In this document: piece by piece, positions 44,732-57,941 of the stretch | How the letters are laid out: each line of letters opens with the position of its first letter | Position numbering within the stretch: the stretch's first letter is position 1 | Source: Tanytarsus gracilentus | Taxonomy: Eukaryota; Arthropoda; Insecta; Diptera; Chironomidae | Direction of reading: 5' to 3' | DNA: 64,000 nt | Assembly (NCBI GenBank): GCA_038502055.1 | Contig: JAXRKN010000045.1 | Span: 10,591,501-10,655,500, forward strand | Made by a program: the position numbers and the translations under genes | The notes under the pieces: model-generated | Seen by the model: only the letters and a program-made list of their open reading frames with translations | The model's database searches: none | Told to the model about the DNA's origin: nothing

Positions 44732-46012
44732 AGATTTATTTTACAAAATTTATATTTTAAGTTTCTATTTTTTGATTAAAAATATTTGAAATAAAATTTT
44801 AATTAATTAAAAAATTTGTAAAAAATAAATTTTTAGAAATTATTTTCAGAGTTTTTTAAAATTTCTTCAAAAATTGAAAGCTCTTAGAAAAAATTTAAAA
44901 ATTTTCTTAAAATCTGAAATTCAACAAAATTAAACAAAATAAAATATTTTTTATTTATCATTTTTATTTCGACATTTTGTCTGAGAATTTTACACAATAT
45001 TATTTTTTTCTTAAGTGGAATCTTTGTTCATTCAATTTTCCTTAGACATCTATTCGAGTTTAAATCTATTAAAAATTACATAAAATTTAATGTAATTCAA
45101 AGTGTTAATAAATTAATATGAGACAGTGATTTAAGTACAGCAGTAAAAGTCACAAAATTTGTGAAGAATAAAAATTTACTGCTCTAAAGCTCAATTGTTA
45201 AAATGAGTAAAATTATTCTAAGTACGTACAGCGAGAAATTATTTTTAAAACTTGAGGAATATTTTCCGCTTAAAAATCAAAAGATTTTGTCTAAGAAGCT
45301 CGAATTAATTTTTACAAAAACTTTTTTAAAAGGCTTTTTTTAATGGGCAGTTGAAGTTAATTTTAACAAAGTCATAAAACCCATTCGCAAATTATTCAAA
45401 TTATTCAAAAGATTCTAATTTTTTTGAGGGTTCAAATTAATTTTTTTTTGATATTTTTAATTTAGGATTAACTTTTTTAAATTTTCTTAAAATGTTTTGT
45501 TTGAAAAATCTGCAAATTTTTGATCATTCAAGAATTTTTTCAAAATTAATAAAATTTTCAAAAAGTTTCATTTCCTTGAAAAAAAAAACTTTAAACCCTC
45601 AAAAAAGTTCCAGCAAATATTTCTATTTTAAACTTTCAATAAATTTCCATCATTTAGCATTTTACAATTTCAGGCACTCGAATATCCTATAAATTTTAAA
45701 TCTCCTCTTCAAAATAACATTTCTCGCTTTATCTACAATGCAAAATACTTTTTTTGAGATCATTTTCCATCTTACAAAATCTAAATGCATGGTCGTGAAA
45801 GTTTTGTACACATTAAAAAAAGTTCTTGGTGATAATCTCACAAATATTTCTAGATACACATTTAAATACAGTAAAGTATGATTAGCAAAGTGACAAACTC
45901 ATGGCTACTCCTTCAAAATCAGTCAATTTTATCCTTTTGAAAAATTTGGATAAAGTCTTCTCTTTAAGCAATCTCTTTGTCATTTGTTAAATGTCTTTTT
46001 AGCTTTGGTTCA
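44732..46012. other. Interval between paralogue B and the end of flamingo
   Basis: No gene is supported; frames at 45492-45859 are AT-driven and lack domains. This probably includes the 3' UTR of flamingo read from the other strand. Confidence 0.5.
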
Positions 46013-46040
46013 TTACACTCTCGTTTCGGCATCTAGGGTG
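46013..46040 (-). other. stan: Possible alternative last exon of flamingo with PDZ ligand
   Basis: A donor (GA/GTAAGT) overlaps the stop codon of the previous exon at 46344. A good acceptor (TTTTTAG) precedes 46040. Splicing them keeps the frame and replaces the last residue and stop with DTLDAETRV and a TAA. ETRV fits the class I PDZ-binding pattern S/T-x-V. This would make a 3473-residue isoform. Confidence 0.55.
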
Positions 46041-46340
46041 CTAAAAATAAAAAATATTCGTTAGAAAATGTTGTGAAATTTTTACAGCATAAAATGTTAA
46101 AAAAATAAAATTAAATCACATACAAAAATGCGACTCATTTACCTCCAACTGTTATTAGATATTGTGTTAGTATAAATTCATTATTGTTAGGAAGATTGTG
46201 TTAATATGGTGAGTTAATTAAGAAGACAGTTTGGAGTGAGAACTCCATTAGACATTATGGCGTTTATTTCTCTGCCAGCTCGTGAACCATCTACGTTAAA
46301 TTCGGGTTAATTAGTTACGCTTTAATTTTCTACTTAAAAC

Positions 46341-49300
46341 TTACTCGCTATCGGTTATGCTTGTCATTGGTGCAACGTGAGGCATGTGTTGCGGTGGTGG
46401 CGAGCCCGACCTCGAGCCTTGTCGCGATGACATTCGACTCATTGTTAGATGACTAGGATTATTCATGTCGTTGCCATAGTGCATCGATTGCATTTGATGC
46501 CTCATTGCTGAATGGTCTTCTTCGGCGGTGTATGGAAAGTTGTAGGGATTATTTTTGTCAGATCCCTCGGAGTTTCTATCTGAGTGATAATCAGTCGGAC
46601 GTTGCTGAAATAAATTTGATTGTTATTAATTTTTTAACGGTCAATTTAAATTATTAACTGTCAATTTAAATTTGAATTTATAAAATTGCATAACTCAAAG
46701 GCGAAATCTCACCTGATAATCATTTTTTATCAACGATTGCACGCTATGAGTGTTTGATCCATAAATGTTTGTGTGACCATTGACACTTCCATTTTTAAAT
46801 GTTGAAAATGTTTGAGGACTGTAGTTATTGTCAATTCTCTCTTTGCTCATGTAAGGTGAGGAACTTTTTGAGCCTAAGTATCCTAAAGTTCTGCTTTTTT
46901 CATAAAAACTCGGAAATCCATTGTCGACAGTTGGATACGACCGCATGTGATTAATCGTGTACGATGTTGGATATTCTTTGTCATGGAGGTATGGAAGTGT
47001 ATTAGTTTGATAACTTTCAGGACGATAACTCTCATAAGTGTCCTTTCTGTAAAGTTCAGCACTGTAAATTACTGGATCTGTTGGTGGCGCATAATTCTCT
47101 TGAATATTCTCTAAAATTGATGGCGTTAAATTTACTTTTTGATGTTGCTGAAGATATGAAGTGTCGGTGATGTCTGGATTAGGAAGTGGATTTGGTGAAT
47201 TCGTTTTATGCGAGTGAACTTCATTATCCGATCCAGTCTCCTGTGACCATCTCCCTACATTTGGTGCCGGCAAATATGACTCTGGTGCTTGACTTGACCA
47301 TCGACCTAGTGATCCCTTTGAATTTGGAAATAGCTGTGGACTTTGCACGACATGAAGCTCTGGCGGAGTTGATACGACATGTTCGGTGATATTTGGTAAA
47401 TAAGTCGGAGCTGTTGTCACTCCCTTAGGTCTATGATGTGAATTTGTTGTGCTGCTCTTTCCCGTTCTCGACTCTTCATCATCACTCGAGTGACTAGACG
47501 CTAATTCCATACTTCGACCATCCGTTTCTGACCCCGAATCTGAGTCTTTTCTATGTCTCTTCTTCTTCTTTCCTCCGTCATAGTTTTTCATAAAAGATGG
47601 CACATCGCTATTGTAGTTTGATGTTGACGTTGAAGTGTGCCTCAATTGACCGTCACTTCGGTAAGGACTCGAGCTAGTTTTGGCAGTGCTTCTCGATGTC
47701 GTACTCGACACACTTATGCCAATATTTCTTCTCGCCGTGTCATACTGTCCATTAAATCCAGGCGTTCGATTACCCGATGTGCTCGTACTAATGCCAAGTG
47801 ATGAGTCCAATAATGGCACTTTCTTACCCATACATCGCATAAAAGTATTGCGAAGATTTTCTCTAACTCGCTTATTGATGATACAATAGCCGATAATTGA
47901 GAAAAATGCATGGACAATGACACACGCTGAGAGTGCGAGATTATATGCTTCGATGCTCTCGGACGCTGTCAATACGGAGAGAACCCACATGATGCCCATC
48001 AATGGAAGCGAGACAACCGAGAGCCACAAGAGAGTTCTCAAATTTCCAAAGCCAAGAACATGATCTTTAAGTGTAAATGCGGCCTTCACCGAGATGAAGA
48101 GCACCATTAGATTTACTGCCGACATTGCGGCTATCGGAGCGACAAGCCACCACACGACAGACTCATAGACGGATAACCAACAACTGCGAGAGAAATAAGA
48201 GAAATTAATTAAGTGAAGCAGAAAAAATGTGCGAATACTTACAACATGTTATTGCCATATTCATGCACTCGAACGCCCACAGAGAGACCGACAAGAAGTG
48301 CCGGTGCACCATATCCGACAGTAAAATAGAATCCCATGGGACCATGATTAATGTCACGCATCTCCGTTAACATTCTATACAAGTGTATGCAGTCGACAGT
48401 TGTCCATGCGAATGCAGCGAGCCACGAGTAGTGAAGTCCAATTGCGATGAGCTTGCAAGGAAACTGAAAGTAAAATTTTTTAGTTAAAATTTATTGACAG
48501 ATGAAAATGCAAAACTTACATCATTCTCAATTAGACTGCGTCGTGCTTGCCATGCTATGAAAAATAGCAATTCAGCGAGAAATATGCAAAATACGAGATT
48601 TTGATGAATTGTATTTGAGTTTGTTTGAAGTCCTCGCAGTAATGCCAGAGCTAATATGACGCAGAATAGAATCGGCAGTGAAACGACAAAGGCTGAAAAT
48701 GATGTGATTTGAACGAGCAGCGACGGATCTGGAATGTCCTCAGGATCAATGACATCGATAAGTACCGCATAGCTTGAAACGTGAGTACAAGTGCAATTAA
48801 TTAAAATCAAGCCATTTACGTCATCTTGAATTTTTTCATAATCCGGCAGCTCAGTGTGACATCCAATTCTCGTCCATTGATTATTGAACGTGTGCCATCG
48901 AACACACTGCGGATTTAAACGTGGCGTAAAGCGAATCTTTTCAATGTTCAGCCACATTTGCACTCGAATCGGTTGCGATAAATGAGGCGAGCCGAGAGCT
49001 CTGTAAGTGATTTTCTCCTGAACACTTTCCGCTTCGTAATTTGCATCCCGTTTAAGTCGATCGGATTGATTTTCATCTGGCGACTCAACACTCGGATTGA
49101 AAATGTCAACGTGAACTTTCATTTCCTTACTAAAATCATCATGCACTGACATGTCATGAACGGTAATTTTAATATCGTCCTTGCTGAGATTTTCCGGTGG
49201 AAAATTTTCATCAATTCGATTCTCGTGATGCGAATCAACTTTCATTCGTTCCATTTGCTTGTTAAAATGTTCATAAGAATTGTCGCCACTCAAACTCGGC

Positions 49301-52300
49301 ACCATGATCGTTAGCGAGAGCACTGAAGTGGCAATTTCCACATCAACGCCATACCTTCGAGTGACAGTCTCGTCAAAGGCCATCGGAAAGAGCTCACCGA
49401 TATCTTTATACTGTGTATATCCGATAATCGCTCGATGTTGTCGAATCGCATAAGAAACTTCTCCCTTTTCCGGTGGCAATATTCCAAGCATGTCGAGTGG
49501 CACGAGCACTCTCGAGTGTCTATCAAACTTCAATTTATCTTGCATGTAATTGTTATATTTGGGAAATGAAATGGTCGGAATTCGTTGTCTCGATGAGTGT
49601 TGTAGGAATGCACTGGTGTCGGGTATGACAACACTTTCGGTCGTGTACTGATTTGATTTTCCTTTCTTGTATGCAACAGATGAATGCAACAATTGTGGCT
49701 CATAGCCAAAAAGCGACTCGGCTGTAACAATGTCCAAACCCAATGCCATATTATTGTGAGAAATTTCAAAGGGATTTGTGTAAGTGTCGTGTTGTGATCG
49801 AGCTAAAACAACCAAGTACTTGTTGAATGCGTCAACAAGGTCATTTGGACCACGCGTTGTCAACTCCTTTAATCTTCTCCATTCAACGTCATATTTTTCA
49901 TCTAAAATTACGCTCGCAGACTCGACAAGATTTCGAATGTAATCTTTATCTTGTGAGTGACTCAAATTTAGGCCACTCTGCATGATTTCATATCCAATGA
50001 GTTCATGAAGAATTCCTTCAGTAATTAGCAAGTCAGCTCCATAAAGTCTATCGTGTATTTGTGGCTGCTCGAATTCTATTAAACTCTCAAAATCAATTTC
50101 ACTGTTTCGCAATCTACTGTTGCGCATCATGAACGAAGACTCGAGGGAGAAATCTTTAAATTTATCTTCCTTTCTGCCACTTTTACTGTTGCCGATGATG
50201 TTTGTGGCGTGTTGTAAGTCAGAAGCCATTTTGACAGATACAAATGTATTTAAATGAAGTTCTCCTTGCTCCATGGCCGAGAGTTGCTTTCTTAAATCCC
50301 AAAACGGATCTGAGGTGCAGTTAAACATATTTGAAATTCCCCAACCGCCAGTCGTTTCATCGCAAACTCTTATTCCTTTTCCACGCGACTTTGGAGGGCA
50401 ATTTTCAATCGTTGCCTGACCAAAAGCAGTTCGAGGCCACCAAACACCGGCAGAAAATGATTTTGGACATCCTTCGTACACAACTTCACATCCTTGCAAT
50501 GTTACTTCCGCATAAGAATTAGAGCAAGAGTCACATCTCCTTCCAATCACTCCATCTCTACATTCACATTGACCTGTGAGCTTATTGCAAGCACCGCCAT
50601 ATGAACCGACTGTGTAGCAATCGCATGGCAAACACGCTGTCTCATTAATCGGCTGATAATGATTCTCTCGACATCTGCATTGTCCATTTTGCTTATCACA
50701 ATCGGGATGATATCCTCGTTTGACGTCACATTTGCATGGACCACAACTCTTCTCACCCCACCATCCGCCCGGACACGGCTGTTGTGCTTTGTTCTCGCAA
50801 TATTCACCCGAATATAATGTGCTGTTGCACTCACAAAAATATCCCTTATCAAGGCTATTATCAACTCGACAAATTCCAGCATCAGCGCAAGGACCAACTG
50901 TGCATAGTGGAACGCAATCGTGTCCAACATACCCAGCATTACATTCACAATGCGCTTCATCCCAAGACTTTTTGCACTCAGAGTGTAATGGACATATATC
51001 GGGACATTCAGCGTGCGATGGACAACCAGGTGAGACATTTTCTCTTCTCGTCGGTCGATCCATAATTGTTTGTTGGGTGCCGATGCGAATGTCTTTTATG
51101 CATCCATCGTGTGACTCATATTCAGGGATGTTTCCTAAATTATAAAAATTTATTAATAATTTTGTTAATTATAAATTTAAAAAGCTCACCAATAGATTTG
51201 TCAGGACTTCCAATCACCACTATTCCAGCATATAAACCTTGAACTTTTCTAGTTGTCGGAAGTAAAGTTTCACGTTGTCCATAATCAACCGAGAGCGAAA
51301 TATCAGCGCCAAGCCATTTAACTTCAATTCGATGCCATTCACCGTCCGAGAGAAAACTTCCAGGTAAATACATTGTTTCAGTGTCGAAAGTATAATGAAG
51401 AATTCCATTTTGAAGATGAATAATAGCAGAACTATTTTGATCGACAACAACTTGCATGAGAAAAGTGTCGCGATGACGAGTTCGAATCGAGACTGCATTG
51501 AGCCATGGAAGTTGAATGTATTTAGCGATTGCTTTAAAGCTCACGTAACCATTGCCAGAAAATCTCCACGAATTTTCGATTGTCTCTTGACAAACATTGC
51601 CGGTAAAATTATCGCGACATTTGCATGTAAAAGTGTTCCATCCATCATGACATGTGGCGCCATTAAAGCATGGACTATTTGTGCTACAAAGTGACTTCTT
51701 TTCAGGACATCCCGAAGTCGTTCCATTGTCAGCGACATATGAGTTCATATCAATAAATTTGTGATCTATTTCGAGGTCAGAAATGCAACCAACATAATCC
51801 TTAGATTGAATTTGAAAATGAGCTGGAATTCTTGGTAATCCGCCGAGTTGAAGTGGACCCGTGAGATCCAACAATCGATGACAATTTGCCGTAACTGATG
51901 AACATTTTTTATCTAACTCAAGTGAGGTTTGATTAGCGCAAGTCCATTTTTCACCCAAGCTTCCACTCAACGCCAATGCAACATCACACTCGTCCACAAC
52001 AAGTGTCGCCGTTCGATTGAAATAAATAATCTCGAGCGTATGCCATTCGCCGTCCGACAACTTTTTCTCTCGCGTCACAAACACTTTTTGAATTTTATCG
52101 CCGAGCGAGAAGGAAAATGTTGCGCGTCCATCAATCAACTCGAGAGCGATAAAGTCATGAAGATCATTATAGCGTCCGTTATAGAGGAGCAATCCATTAT
52201 CGTTGATTGTTGCAAATTTGAGTTTGATGTTGAATCGATGTCGCTGCTTGAGACTGTCGAAAGTGAGGAAGGAATTCGAGGAGAATGAGCGAGATTTGAG

Positions 52301-55300
52301 CTCACATGTGGCGGTGAAGGGAAGATTATAATTTTCACCGTAAGCTGCATTCGAACACGAATATCCACTCTCGCAAATCTCATTGATGCATGACTGAGGT
52401 GATTTCAGTTCCTTTTCACAGTTGACACCAGTGAAGCCGGTTTTACATAAACACGTGTGACCATTTTCCTTTTGCTTGCAAGTGCCACCATTGTGACATG
52501 GATCTGAATAGCAGAGATCAACTTCTGTGTCACATAAATAACTCTCTTTGCTTCCGGTAAATCCTTCAGGGCAGCTACACGCAAAAGTATTAACCGGATA
52601 AATTGATCGAAATAGAACTGTGTCGCTGTGAATGAAATCCGATGCATTTCCAAATCTCAAAACTGACAAGCATTGTTCAAAATTCAAGCACGGCTCACGT
52701 ACGCAAATATTATCGTCGAATGGAAGAACTTCAACATTTGCGATGCGCGTTAAAATCGCTCGGTTTAGATAGACTCGCTCTTGTAAAAATTGATTTGCGT
52801 AAAATTCTTCATGAGCCACATCGGGTCGACGTGCTGAGAAGCTAATGTTGAGAATTCGGCCGACCACGTCTATGTCCTCTTGTATTGAGAATAAATAAAT
52901 GTTTTCACGTGGACACGGAATAACAGCAGCAAGTCCATCCATAAATTGATCCAAAAGTGGCGATAAAAATGCTTCTGCCGTCATCTCGTTCAATCTTATT
53001 GTGACCGAATTGAAAAGCATGTCCTCGCTAACGAGTCGAACAAACAATTGCATCGTTGCTCTCACTTCATTAATGCCATCAAACACCGACACTTCCATTG
53101 TTGCAAATTTAGGGACATTTGTGTTGAGTTGAGGACTCAATTGAATTTGACCCGTTGATGAATTGAGTCTCACTAAATTTGCATTATTACCCGACAATAT
53201 TCGATACGTTAAATTATCATTGACGTCAGCATCGAATGCGGGAATTTTTCCAATCACACCGCTCGGGAAGTGATCTCGAAAGTTGTTGAAAATGACTTGA
53301 AAATTTTTAAGCACCGGCTGATTGTCGTTCGCATCTGTCACGAGAATTTCCAAATGAACGTCATTCCGGAGGGGCGGTGAAGATGCTCGAATTACAATCT
53401 CAAATTTCTTCTGCGATGATTCATAGTCGAGATCGATATTGGTGATGATTCTCGCCCCGTTGACGCCTGGTTTTGTTATGAGATGAAATGAGCTCGCGTC
53501 TTGTCCGGATAAAATCGCATAATGAACTTCAGCATTGATTCCCTCATCGGGATCGTCGGCTTTAATTGTTCCAACTGTACTGCCGATGGGCGAATTTTCT
53601 CTAATATAAAACTTCATTCGATCCGATGGAAAAGTTGGTGGAGAGTCATTGACATCGTCAAGTTTCACTTGAACTTCTACAGTTGTGCTGAGAGGCGGTG
53701 AGCCTTTATCGATTGCTAAAACATTGAGATGATATACAGCAATTGTTTCACGATCCAATCCACGATTAGTTCTTATCACGCCGGAAGATGAATCGATGAT
53801 GAAAGAGCCATCCTTGATATCCTTTTCACTCAGCATGTATTTAATCAATCTATTGTCTTCCTCGTCTTTATCTGAAGCAGACACTTGAATTACTGACGTA
53901 CCAATGAGTGCATCTTCTGATATTGTAGCGTGATACATTGGTGAATGAAACTCGGGCTTATTGTCATTGACATCGACGACTGAAATTTCAACAATTGTCG
54001 TTTCACTATGCGATGGATTTCCGCCATCTTTGGCAGTGATTGTAAGTGAATATCCACTTATTGTTTCACGATCGAGTGTAACACGCGTGATAATTGCACC
54101 GGTTTGTGAGTTGATGGAGAAAGTTTCAGCCGCACTCATGCCAGCGTTTGTGTCATCATTCGAGAGCGAATAAGTAATTTGTGCATTAATTCCAACGTCA
54201 GCGTCTGTGGCGGTTACAATTAACACTGTCGTGCCAATTGGAGCATCCTCGAAGACAGAAGCCGAGTAGGGTGCATTCTCAAATACGGGTGGAAAATTAT
54301 TTGCATCTGTTATGTTAATATTAACAGTTGCCGTGTCAATTTTACCGCCCGAGTCTGTGGCAGTGACAGTGAGAATAAATCTCTTCTCAAGTTTATAGTC
54401 GAGTGGCTGAGCAATTGTAATTAAACCGAGTCCATTTTGGGTTGAAATTGAAAATCGATTTCTTAAATTTCCCGATTTAATGTCATAATGAAGTCTCGAG
54501 TCTTCATCGGGATCGCTCGCAGTCACTGTGCATACTGGCGTGCCTGGCTTTTGATCTTCCGAAATTATCGCCTCATAATACTTCGGATTGAAAATTGGAT
54601 TATTATCATTGACATCTTGAACAGTTATTAAAATCGCTGTTGAGCCCGATTTTGGGGGAATGCCACCGTCGACTGCGAGCACTTGAAATGAGTAACGATG
54701 TTTCTCTTCTCTATCTAATGGTTTTGTTGTGTGAATTTGACCAGTTCGAGAGTCGAGAGCAAATGGAAAATTTGGATCTCTATCGGGAATTGTGTAGGTG
54801 ATTTCTGAATTTGCGCCTTCATCGGCATCGTACGCTTGAACTCGAACAATGTTGTGACCGACTGAAACACTCTCGAGAACTGTCTCTTGAATTTGCGATA
54901 AATAAAATCGTGGTGCGTTGTCATTTGAATCAATGACATTTACTGACAATATTGTTGTGTTTGTTTTTTGTGGAGTTCCGCCATCTTGAGCTCTCACAAC
55001 CAGTCGATAACTCTTCATCGATTCATAATCCAATTTTTTAGGTACCGTCACTTCACCGCTCATTGAATCAATTGCAAACTCAGATTTTGGATTTCCACTA
55101 ACAATCGAATATCGAATTGCCGCGTTATTTCCTTTATCTGCATCTGTCGCTTTAATGTGTGCAATTACATTGTTCGCACCCGAGTCATCTTCCGAAATTT
55201 CGGCCGTGTAATGACGCTCACTAAACTGCGGATAGTGATCATTTTCATCTGCAATTCTTACAACCACTGTGGCTGTTGCGGTTTTCCGCTCAGTTATTGG

Positions 55301-57016
55301 CGATGCGAGATCATTTGCTGTCACAATGAGTGTGTACACTTCTGAGGTTTCGCGATCGAGCTGCGACCGCGTGATAATAATTCCAGATCGTGTATCAATT
55401 TTAAATGTTTGAGCGTCTTCTTCGGCCGTCGAGAGTCCACCGCCTGAAACGCGATCAATTTTATATTCAACTTCTGCATTTTTTCCATGATCAAGATCGG
55501 TCGCTCTGAGTGTTAAGACAGTCGTGCCGATAGGAACACCCTCACTCAGTGTCGTATCAAATTGTTCGGTTTCAAATTTAGGCGGATGATCGTTGCAATC
55601 GAGAACATTAATTTGCAAGACGGCCGTGCCAGTTTTAGGCGGAAAACTGTCGTCAGTCGCAATCACACGGAAGTAGTGCATGTTAATGAGCTCACGATCT
55701 AATGTGGTTGAGGTCGTTACGATTCCTGTTTTCGAGTCAATCTTAAACATCGTTTGTGAGCGTGCGTCTGACGACGAAACCATTGAATAAACAACCGGAG
55801 AGTCTTCAGGATCGCGCGCTTTAACTGTTATGACTTTTGCGCCAGTCGGTTGCTCTTCAAGCACAGTCGCAACATAATGTTGATTATCAAAAAATGGATT
55901 TTTATTTTTCAACTGTCTTTTTATTCTCCTCGCAATGTCCGTGTCATTCAACTCCTGATGATGGTACATAATTTTCAAGCGATGCTCAGCATCCAAAAAT
56001 TCATCTTTTGTGCACTTGGTGGCGAACGTAACTGTCACCGACCAGGCAGGCTCATAAATGCAAACATCACGACTCGCAACCATGTCGCCTTGCTTCTTCT
56101 CGATTTTAAATCTCCCATCGCTCACATCGAGAAAAGTCACTTTACAGAATTGCTGTATGGAGCGGGGAAGAAAGGCGTTGAGATTGTTGATGACTTGCGA
56201 TTGCTTGAGACATATTTTGTCCCACTTGTCAGTCGAGTGAATTGCATATGATGCATAAGTCTCCGATATCCATTGCTTAGCATCGGCAATTTTCTTATGG
56301 AATTTGTCGTCGCTGTGCAACGTAAAGCGACGCTTTCGACTCAAAATCTCTTGACGTCTGAGATTATTTTCAATCGATTCGAAGGGAATGTCGCCCTCTC
56401 GAAAATTATGGATATCAGTTCGAGTGACATTGTTGAGGGGAAAAATAAATGGAAATTCTCGAATGTAAGCTTGCAAATTGTTGCCTCTATATTCGCCATA
56501 TAACCTTAAATCCTCATCATCATAGTCGAGATTTCTTCGTCGTCGTAAAAATCCCGGCATGGCTTCTTCATCCGATTCACGATGTCCATATTCATCGTTA
56601 CAATTTTTGCCATGGATGAAAATCCTCAATGGTGGACTATAGTAATTTACACTTCGCAGATGATTTGATGTCGAATCGACGTAGAATGTGAAAAGATTCG
56701 GATAAAAAATTCCATTACAGTGCAATTGTTTGCTGAGCTTAATTTTACCGCTCTTTGAGTCGATGTGAAGCAGCTTGTGCACGAAATCGCCCGTCTTATG
56801 GGTATTTATTTTGTAGTGTCGCTCCGAGCCAAGTTTTTTCACTGATGCATTGAAAATTATCGTATTTGCGGGTGTTTCCTCATCGACAATGACTAAATAG
56901 CTCGATGCTCGATGTATCACACAGGTTGATAATATGATTATCACTGCAAATAGCTTTGTGGCCATCAGCAATTTTATTGGACCATCGCCAGATCGAAATC
57001 GCTTCGTGTCTGGCAT
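46341..57016 (-). CDS. stan: Seven-pass transmembrane cadherin flamingo/starry night (CELSR)
   Basis: Five coding exons on the minus strand (57016-51190, 51134-48520, 48463-48243, 48183-46713, 46604-46341) give 3465 codons, close to Drosophila Stan. Domain order: signal/anchor segment (KLFAVIIILSTCVIHRASS), a furin-like site (RIKRQ, about 370), nine cadherin repeats (about 375-1330, with DxDxGxN calcium motifs), EGF repeats, laminin G (about 1570-1730), EGF, second laminin G (about 1820-1950), EGF, laminin-type EGF, hormone-receptor domain (CPKSFSAGVWWPRT), GAIN with GPS (CTCTHVSSYAVL, about 2728), seven transmembrane segments (about 2750-3000) and a cytoplasmic tail of about 460 residues rich in Ser. 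Flamingo forms homophilic contacts between cells in planar cell polarity and neurite patterning. The start is the only Met followed by a hydrophobic leader; untranslated exons upstream are likely. Confidence 0.95.
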
Positions 57017-57941
57017 TTTGTATGATGTGAGTTTATCAAGCGATGCATTGGCCGATTTGATAAAGTCGCAAATTGAAATATAATAAATTTTTTCTCTCCT
57101 CTCTGTCTTTACTGTCTTACATTATTGTTTTTACTTGGATAATTTTTTTGCTGAGTCTGCAACGAAAAAGAAAAATCAGAAATTAATAATTGAGTGTCAT
57201 GAGAGATGAAGATTAATTTAATTTTCACAGTGGCATAAAATCTTAATTGAAAAATGATATTAAAATGCGAGGGATGAAAAATTATTTTGAGTTAATTAAA
57301 AAGTTGGTGCAATTCAATTAATTCTGTGAAAAATATTTTTCAAATTAATTTTATTTTATTTAAAAATTTGTTAACATTATTGCAGTGGCAAAAAAACTGC
57401 AATAATTTAATTATAATTAAAAGTTTCCATCTCTAGTCGCATCTTATCTTAAAGAAGTGCAGAAAAAATCCACATCTTGGATCTTGACGTTGAAAATTAA
57501 TTTATTATCTGACATCTCTAAATCCACCTTCTTTTTTATCATCAAGAAGAAAGCAAACTGAAATATATCCAACAACAACTTGATTCCCGCACTCTGAAAT
57601 TCTTCCGCCCTTACTTTTTCTCCCCACACACATAACTCGCACCCGATGGAGTGATGGCATTTAGATAGAGAACGATAAAAAACTTCATTCATGAGAAATG
57701 TTAAATGGAATTTTTCATTAAAAACTTCTTCGTAAGAAATAGTTTGTGACGTTAAAAATGAGGAAAAGGTCGAAGGATTAAAAGTTTTCATTGTTAGCGG
57801 AAAAAATAGAAGCAGCGGGATTTATTTTGAAGCTAATTGAAAATCGTATTTTAGAGAAAAATAAATATCATAAAAAACTTAAGGATGACAAAAATTAGAA
57901 AATTTATTTTTTTTTTCATTCAAAAATTAATTTTTTGATTA
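57017..57941. other. Upstream region of flamingo
   Basis: No gene is supported. A CTTTTTCGTTGCAG acceptor-like sequence on the minus strand near 57160 suggests a spliced 5' UTR. The frame at 57444-57791 has no domain. Confidence 0.45.

Noticed and set aside
50720..51145. Plus-strand frames opposite the EGF region of flamingo
   Set aside because: Antisense shadows of a long conserved coding exon.
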